From contig JALFQD010000185.1 in assembly GCA_022785265.1 (NCBI GenBank), positions 1 to 47,993 of the forward strand: 47,993 nt of DNA. Reading direction: 5' to 3'. The stretch is from Clostridium sp. Lineage in GTDB: Bacteria > Bacillota > Clostridia > Clostridiales > Clostridiaceae. The translations under genes were made by a program, and so were the position numbers. The notes under the pieces were generated by a model, which was not told the origin of the DNA, searched no databases, and saw only the letters and a list, made by a program, of their open reading frames with translations. This document shows positions 43,458 to 47,993 of the stretch, in pieces. How positions within the stretch are numbered: the first letter of the stretch is position 1; every line of letters begins with the position of its first letter.

Positions 43458-45617
43458 TTATTTATCAGCAAAACTACTTTCTTTCCACTTATCTGATATT
43501 TTTTTTGTACTTTTATTTATTATTCCTTTTAAAGCTAATCCTATTACTAAAAATACAACTAAAAATGAAACTAACATAATAATATTTTTTAATAATATTC
43601 CCTTATTAATACCTGCTGCAAGTTCTCTCATAATTCCTATTGAATACTTAAATGGAAGGAATGGATGAATAATTTGGAAGAACTTTGGCATTACTTCTAC
43701 TGGGAAAGTTCCCCCTGAAGCAGCACTTTGAAGTACAAGAAATATTATTCCTATTGCCTTTCCTACATTTCCGAAAACTGAAACTAATGTATATAATATT
43801 GTTGTAAATACAATACTTATAAATATACTTGAAATTACAAATAATACTGGATGAACTAAATATACTCCAAGCATAAATATATCTCCTAAAGTAACAACTA
43901 AAGCTTGAAATATTCCTATAGTAATAAATAGCATAAGTTTTCCAAAGTATTCTTCAATAGGCTTTATTTCTTCTCCATCCTCAAACTTTTTAGTTTTTAC
44001 ATTAAATATTGCTATTAATAAATATCCTCCAACCCATATTGAAAGAGTTGTAAAGAAAGGTGATAACTCTGAGCCAAAATTAGGAATAGGATATAGTGTA
44101 TTTTTTTCAATTTCTACAGGGTCACCTAAAAATGATGATGTTGTTTTCCAATCATTTATAAGAAGGGCTAATACTTCATCTATCTTTTCTTCATCATTTA
44201 CAGAATCTATTTTCTCTACTACTTGGCTTAGCTTTGTTTTTACTTCTGGAAGTATTTCCTTAAGTTCTTGAAGCTTATCTTTTCCAAGTTCTATACCACT
44301 TCCTAAAGTACCTACAATACTATTTATTTGAGGCATAGCATTATCTATCTTTTTTAATGCTACTAATCCATTATCTGAAATATTATTTATCTTTGTTATT
44401 CCAGATTGAATTTCTGGTAAAATCACATTGTTAAAATCAGAATTTAAATATAATACTTTATTATTTACTTCTCCAATTTTTGATTTTACCTCATTAAAAA
44501 ATTCTTTAGTAAGAAGTCCATTATTATCTGTTTCATTAAGTAACTTATCTATAACTGTTATTGTATTATTAAATTTAATATGTGTTTCATTAAATCTATT
44601 TGATATTTCAGTTAATTTATTACTATTTATTATGTTATTTATATAATCTACAATATTTTTTATTCCTTGAATCTTTGTATCAATATTTTCTAAAGATGTT
44701 TTTGAAAAAGTTATTATTTGTTTTAATTGTTCTTCTGAAGTTTCATCATAATTAATAGAATTAACTAAATCATAAATATCTTGAGAAACATTTCCACAAA
44801 CATTTAAATCTTGTTCTATTACTGGGGCTAATTCATTTATTGTATTTTGTATTTTGTTTAAATAATCTTCTCCCTTTGTTAATATATCCTCACTTTTAGT
44901 TATAGTATCACTTAAAGTTGGTATTAATTCATTTATTCTATTTACTAAATCTTCTCCAGTTATTAACCCATCATAAGCCTTATTTATAAGTTCTTCTATC
45001 TCTGGCATATTTTCATTTAATTTATATATTATATCAACAAGTTTTTCTACATCTGGTTTAAATTTTAAAGCTTGAATTCCAAGTTCATTTGCAATTTTAA
45101 AAATTATTCCATCTACTGTTTCTACTACTTGACTTGAAACTCTCTCTTGAATACTTGTAACTCCTTTATCTGTTATTTTAGGAGCTATTGGATTTATTTT
45201 TTGATTAAGGGTATATTTTAATTTAGGTTTTACTATATCACCTGTTGTCATAGTTAATAAGTCTTTTGTAAAATCTGATGGAATTTCTATACTTGCATAA
45301 TAAATTTCCTTTTGAAGTCCATCTTTAGCTTCTTTTTCACTTACAAAATTCCAACCAAGAGCAGTATTTTCTTTTAAAGAATCTACAACTTGCTCTCCTA
45401 AATTAATTTTTTTATCTTCAAGAGTTCCACCTTTATCATTATTTACTACTGCTATTTGTATACCATTTGTATTTCCATAAGGATCCCAGTCTGCTTTAAT
45501 ATTAAACCATGCATAAAGGGCTGGAAGTATAGTAAGTGCTATTGCTATAATTAATGCTACCCAGTTTGTAAAAATACTTTTTATATCTCTTTTATATATC
45601 TTTAATATATTCTTCAT
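43458..45617 (-). CDS. YhgE/Pip domain membrane protein (downstream copy)
   Basis: A 719-residue protein of the YhgE/Pip family (phage infection protein of Lactococcus is the founding member), related to ABC-2 permeases. TM1 (about 18-38) includes ALYAWFNIKADWDPYG, the family start, followed by VVNNDKGG and a long extracytoplasmic helical region (about 180-510) rich in coiled coil. Five C-terminal helices follow (about 535-705), with the conserved AASGGTFPVEVMPKFFQIIHPFLPFKYSIGIMRE region. Members are phage receptors or envelope transport proteins. It lies 24 bp behind its paralogue. Its AAGGAG is about 14 bases from the ATG, unusually far, so coupling to the upstream gene may help. Confidence 0.92.
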   Translation of the reverse strand: MKNILKIYKRDIKSIFTNWVALIIAIALTILPALYAWFNIKADWDPYGNTNGIQIAVVNNDKGGTLEDKKINLGEQVVDSLKENTALGWNFVSEKEAKDGLQKEIYYASIEIPSDFTKDLLTMTTGDIVKPKLKYTLNQKINPIAPKITDKGVTSIQERVSSQVVETVDGIIFKIANELGIQALKFKPDVEKLVDIIYKLNENMPEIEELINKAYDGLITGEDLVNRINELIPTLSDTITKSEDILTKGEDYLNKIQNTINELAPVIEQDLNVCGNVSQDIYDLVNSINYDETSEEQLKQIITFSKTSLENIDTKIQGIKNIVDYINNIINSNKLTEISNRFNETHIKFNNTITVIDKLLNETDNNGLLTKEFFNEVKSKIGEVNNKVLYLNSDFNNVILPEIQSGITKINNISDNGLVALKKIDNAMPQINSIVGTLGSGIELGKDKLQELKEILPEVKTKLSQVVEKIDSVNDEEKIDEVLALLINDWKTTSSFLGDPVEIEKNTLYPIPNFGSELSPFFTTLSIWVGGYLLIAIFNVKTKKFEDGEEIKPIEEYFGKLMLFITIGIFQALVVTLGDIFMLGVYLVHPVLFVISSIFISIVFTTILYTLVSVFGNVGKAIGIIFLVLQSAASGGTFPVEVMPKFFQIIHPFLPFKYSIGIMRELAAGINKGILLKNIIMLVSFLVVFLVIGLALKGIINKSTKKISDKWKESSFADK

Positions 45618-45641
45618 AGCTCTTAACTTATCTCCTTTATA

Positions 45642-47792
45642 TTATAATCCACTTTCCTCAAATTTTTCTCCAAAATAATCTTTACCATTTAATAGCTTTT
45701 TAATAACTACTCCTATTAATAAAAATACTATAAAATAAATTGCTAAGTATAAAATATCTTTTATTAAAAGTTCTAAAGTAATTCCTCCAATAGCTTCTCT
45801 CATAGCTCCAATAGAATATTTAAATGGAAGCCATTTGTATATGTCTTGGAAAAATTTAGGTAATACTTCTATAGGATATAATCCTCCACCTGCTGCTATT
45901 TGTACTACTAAAAGCACAAATGAAATTGCTTCTCCTATCTTTCCTATACCAGCTGTTAAAGAATAAGTTATAGTATTAAATACTAGACTTATAAACATTG
46001 AAATTAATATAAATAATAATGATTCTACACTATATACATTTAATATGTATATATCTCCTAATATAAGAAGTATAGCTTGTAATAATCCTATTGTTATAAA
46101 AGTAAGATATTTACCAAAGAATTTTTCTACTTCAGTAAATTCTTTATCTGAACCATCTTCAAACTTTTTAACCTTAACAGTAGTTAAAGCTACTAATAAT
46201 AAAGAACCAACCCATAATGCAAGGCTTGAATAAAATGGTGCTGTTTCTGAACCATAGTTATCAATTGGATATAATATATCTTTTTCTACCTCTATTGGAC
46301 TTGATAAAAAGCTACTTTCCTCCTCTCCATTTAATGTTATTAAATTAAGTATTTCATCAAAGGTTTCTCCATCATCTAACTTTTTTACCTTACTTGTAAA
46401 ATCATCAAGCTTTTCTTTAATTGTTGGTAATTTTTCTTTAATTTTTGGAATTTCATCTGTTCCTAAATTTGAGCCATCATTTATTAATGAAATTATACTT
46501 TTTAAATCAGGAACACAATCTTTAATGCCATTTAAAAGTATTGTTCCATTATTTAACAAGCTACCTATATCACTTATTCCTTGATTAATAGCTGGAAGTA
46601 TAACTTTAGGGTAATCTTCATTTGCCTTATTTACTAAATTTCTAGTATCACTTACAGCTTTTCTTATGGAATTTAATCTTTCTTTTGATAAAGTTTTACC
46701 ATTTTCTATATCACTTATTCCTTTATCTATTAAATCTATTACATTTGTACTTTTTATGCTTATATTTTCAAAAGTAATTATTACTGAAGAAATTTTTTCA
46801 TTATTTACTACACTATTAATTGACTTTAATAATGAATTTAAAGATACTAATGAAGTATTAACCTTTTCTAATCTTTCTTTTGAAGTTATTAATAAATTTT
46901 TTATATTTTCTGATGTTTCTTCAGAATTTATAGGTTCAAGTAAATTATTTGCTGAATCTAAAATATTAACTGAAAATGCTAAACCTTGTTCTATTGAAGG
47001 AGTTATACTTTCTACTCCTTTTTGTATTTCTGATAAATAATCATTTCCTTTGTTTAGTATGTTATCACATTCATTTAATGCACCTTCAAGTTCTGGAACA
47101 ATTTCATTACTTTTTTCAACAACTTCATCTATTTTAGAAGAACCATCACTTACCTTATCTAAAAGCTGAACTAATTCAGGCATACTATCATCTATTTTAT
47201 AAAGTATATCAACAAACTTTCTTATTTTTTCTTTTGAGTTTTCTGCTTCTGTTCCTATGTTATTAACTATTTTAAATATGATTCCATCTACTGTTTCTAC
47301 AACTTGCTTTCCTACTTCAGTTTTTATTGTACTTGCTCCAGTATTTGTGATTATAGCTGCTACCCCATTAAGTTTTTGATTTGCAGAATATATTATTTTA
47401 GGTTTTTCTATATTATCTGTAGTAATTGATAATAACTTTTCTGTAAAATCTTCTGGAATTATAAGTGTAGCATAATATTTTCCATTTTCTAATCCTTCTT
47501 CTGCTTCTTTTTTACTTATAAAATTCCATCCAAGAGCATCATTTTCTTTCATAGAATCTATTATTTGTTCTCCTGCATTAAATTCTTTTCCATTAAAGCT
47601 TCCACCCTTATCTTCATTAACCACTCCAACTTGAATTCCTCCTGTACTTTCATAAGGAGCCCAAGCTGCCTTAATATTAAACCAAGCATATAGACATGGT
47701 AATATTATAAGAGCTATAGCCATGGCTAAAGCCACTTTGTTTTTAAAAATCTCTTTAATATCTCTTTTATAAATTTTCAAAACATTCTTCAT
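45642..47792 (-). CDS. YhgE/Pip domain membrane protein (upstream copy)
   Basis: A 716-residue paralogue of the adjacent protein with the same architecture: TM1 (about 16-38, LPCLYAWFNIKAAWAPYE), VVNEDKGG, a conserved block GKQVVETVDGIIFKI (about 166-180), a long helical extracytoplasmic domain (to about 515) and five C-terminal helices with AAGGGLYPIEVLPKFFQDIYKWLPFKYSIGAMRE. Identity is high at both ends and low in the central domain, so the two copies have diverged where they face the outside. The ATG follows AAGGTGTGGTTAG. It is the first gene of the pair and lies just inside an apparent insertion-sequence end at about 47820. Confidence 0.92.
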   Translation of the reverse strand: MKNVLKIYKRDIKEIFKNKVALAMAIALIILPCLYAWFNIKAAWAPYESTGGIQVGVVNEDKGGSFNGKEFNAGEQIIDSMKENDALGWNFISKKEAEEGLENGKYYATLIIPEDFTEKLLSITTDNIEKPKIIYSANQKLNGVAAIITNTGASTIKTEVGKQVVETVDGIIFKIVNNIGTEAENSKEKIRKFVDILYKIDDSMPELVQLLDKVSDGSSKIDEVVEKSNEIVPELEGALNECDNILNKGNDYLSEIQKGVESITPSIEQGLAFSVNILDSANNLLEPINSEETSENIKNLLITSKERLEKVNTSLVSLNSLLKSINSVVNNEKISSVIITFENISIKSTNVIDLIDKGISDIENGKTLSKERLNSIRKAVSDTRNLVNKANEDYPKVILPAINQGISDIGSLLNNGTILLNGIKDCVPDLKSIISLINDGSNLGTDEIPKIKEKLPTIKEKLDDFTSKVKKLDDGETFDEILNLITLNGEEESSFLSSPIEVEKDILYPIDNYGSETAPFYSSLALWVGSLLLVALTTVKVKKFEDGSDKEFTEVEKFFGKYLTFITIGLLQAILLILGDIYILNVYSVESLLFILISMFISLVFNTITYSLTAGIGKIGEAISFVLLVVQIAAGGGLYPIEVLPKFFQDIYKWLPFKYSIGAMREAIGGITLELLIKDILYLAIYFIVFLLIGVVIKKLLNGKDYFGEKFEESGL

Positions 47793-47860
47793 CTAACCAC
47801 ACCTTCATTTTTAATAATAATAGGTTGTTGAATAAACAAAAATTGTAAAAAATAAAAAGC

Positions 47861-47915
47861 CATTCTTTTGTGGTATAATGATTTCGCCTAAAAACAACAA
47901 ATCACAAAAGGAATG
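47861..47915. promoter_or_regulatory. Inverted repeat around the putative transposase promoter
   Basis: Left arm CATTCTTTTGTG (47861-47872) and right arm CACAAAAGGAATG (about 47903-47915) pair with one bulged base. The right arm contains the AAGGA ribosome site. The left arm lies upstream of the element's own start site, so the hairpin forms only in transcripts entering from outside. Confidence 0.5.
47871..47879 (+). promoter_or_regulatory. Extended -10 promoter of the putative transposase
   Basis: TGGTATAAT (TGnTATAAT form), about 40 bases upstream of the frame start. No clear -35 hexamer. Confidence 0.5.
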
Positions 47916-47917
47916 AC

Positions 47918-47993
47918 TTGAATATGATTATACCATTAAATATTAAAAAGGAAAATACTTATTATAAAATTTTTGAAGCTGTCAAAATTGCAT
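47918..47993 (+). CDS. Start of an open frame, probable transposase (partial)
   Basis: The frame is open to the window edge and reads MIIPLNIKKENTYYKIFEAV from the ATG at 47924. A TTG at 47918-47920, two codons earlier, is better spaced from AAAGGA and may be the true start. Only about 25 residues are available. The call as transposase rests on the surrounding insertion-sequence-like layout, not on any domain. Confidence 0.4.
   Translation, partial: MNMIIPLNIKKENTYYKIFEAVKIA

Larger units (their letters stand above)
47820..47993 (+). mobile_element. Probable left end of an insertion sequence (runs off the right edge)
   Basis: The segment begins near GGTTGTTGAATAAACAA (about 47823), which contains the short palindrome TTGTT-GAATA-AACAA. 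It has a promoter, an inverted repeat CATTC-TTTTGTG/CACAAAAGGAATG and the start of an open frame reaching the edge. This compact order (end repeat, promoter, hairpin, transposase start) is typical of IS elements. The family cannot be named from 23 residues, and the right end is outside the window. Confidence 0.5.

Noticed and set aside
1..47993. CRISPR array, rRNA or tRNA genes, prophage genes
   Set aside because: No regularly spaced direct repeats, no rRNA or tRNA signatures and no phage structural or integrase genes were seen. YhgE/Pip is named after phage infection but is a host envelope protein.

Overview
The window is AT-rich DNA, roughly three-quarters A+T by eye, with strong Shine-Dalgarno sites (AGGAGG, GAGGTG), TTG and GTG starts, a sporulation-type promoter and a gene set typical of anaerobic low-GC Firmicutes. 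I read it as chromosome of Clostridium sensu stricto, close to C. perfringens. The species is an inference from gene content and style, not a search result. No rRNA, tRNA or CRISPR array is visible. Most genes lie on the minus strand.

Layout. 1-3736: 5' part of sbcD, then a NatA/NatB-like ABC exporter with a small membrane protein behind it. 3851-6469: a 20-bp palindrome and a sigma-G-like promoter ahead of pdaA (spore cortex peptidoglycan), a convergent intergenic region with two long-armed hairpins, then endonuclease V coupled to an amidohydrolase. 6666-14970: a cyclodeaminase/cyclohydrolase, a five-gene envelope-polysaccharide operon (TPR protein, WecG/TagA transferase, MurJ-like flippase, two GT4 transferases) with its own promoter, and phosphoglucomutase. 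15101-20677: CPBP protease, MscL with a zinc-ribbon tail, lysA paired with a TrmB-type regulator behind a palindromic operator/promoter, CvfB and a PHP-domain hydrolase.

20697-28633: small membrane proteins, an Lrp/AsnC regulator, a 150-bp structured inverted-repeat element of higher GC (21117-21266), a PEPCK/HPr-kinase-like protein, PlsC, a secreted ComEC-type metallo-beta-lactamase, a stand-alone YprB-like exonuclease domain and an AI-2E family membrane protein. 28743-31095: trmB-argS. 31184-33336: a membrane-anchored, possibly propeller-like protein with a NAGPA phosphodiester glycosidase. 33667-39311: DUF1189, a DUF4253 pair, alanine racemase and topoisomerase III. 39352-47792: two overlapping orphan sensor kinases followed by two tandem YhgE/Pip proteins. 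The right edge (about 47820-47993) looks like the start of an insertion sequence.

Much of the window serves the cell envelope and its stress responses: polysaccharide export, peptidoglycan precursors (alr, lysA), spore cortex modification, phospholipid synthesis (plsC), MscL, YhgE/Pip and the membrane kinases. The most unusual items are the 21117-21266 element, the twin hairpins at 4791-4916, the TrmB-lysA operator, and the PEPCK-like protein with an HPr-kinase-style P-loop.
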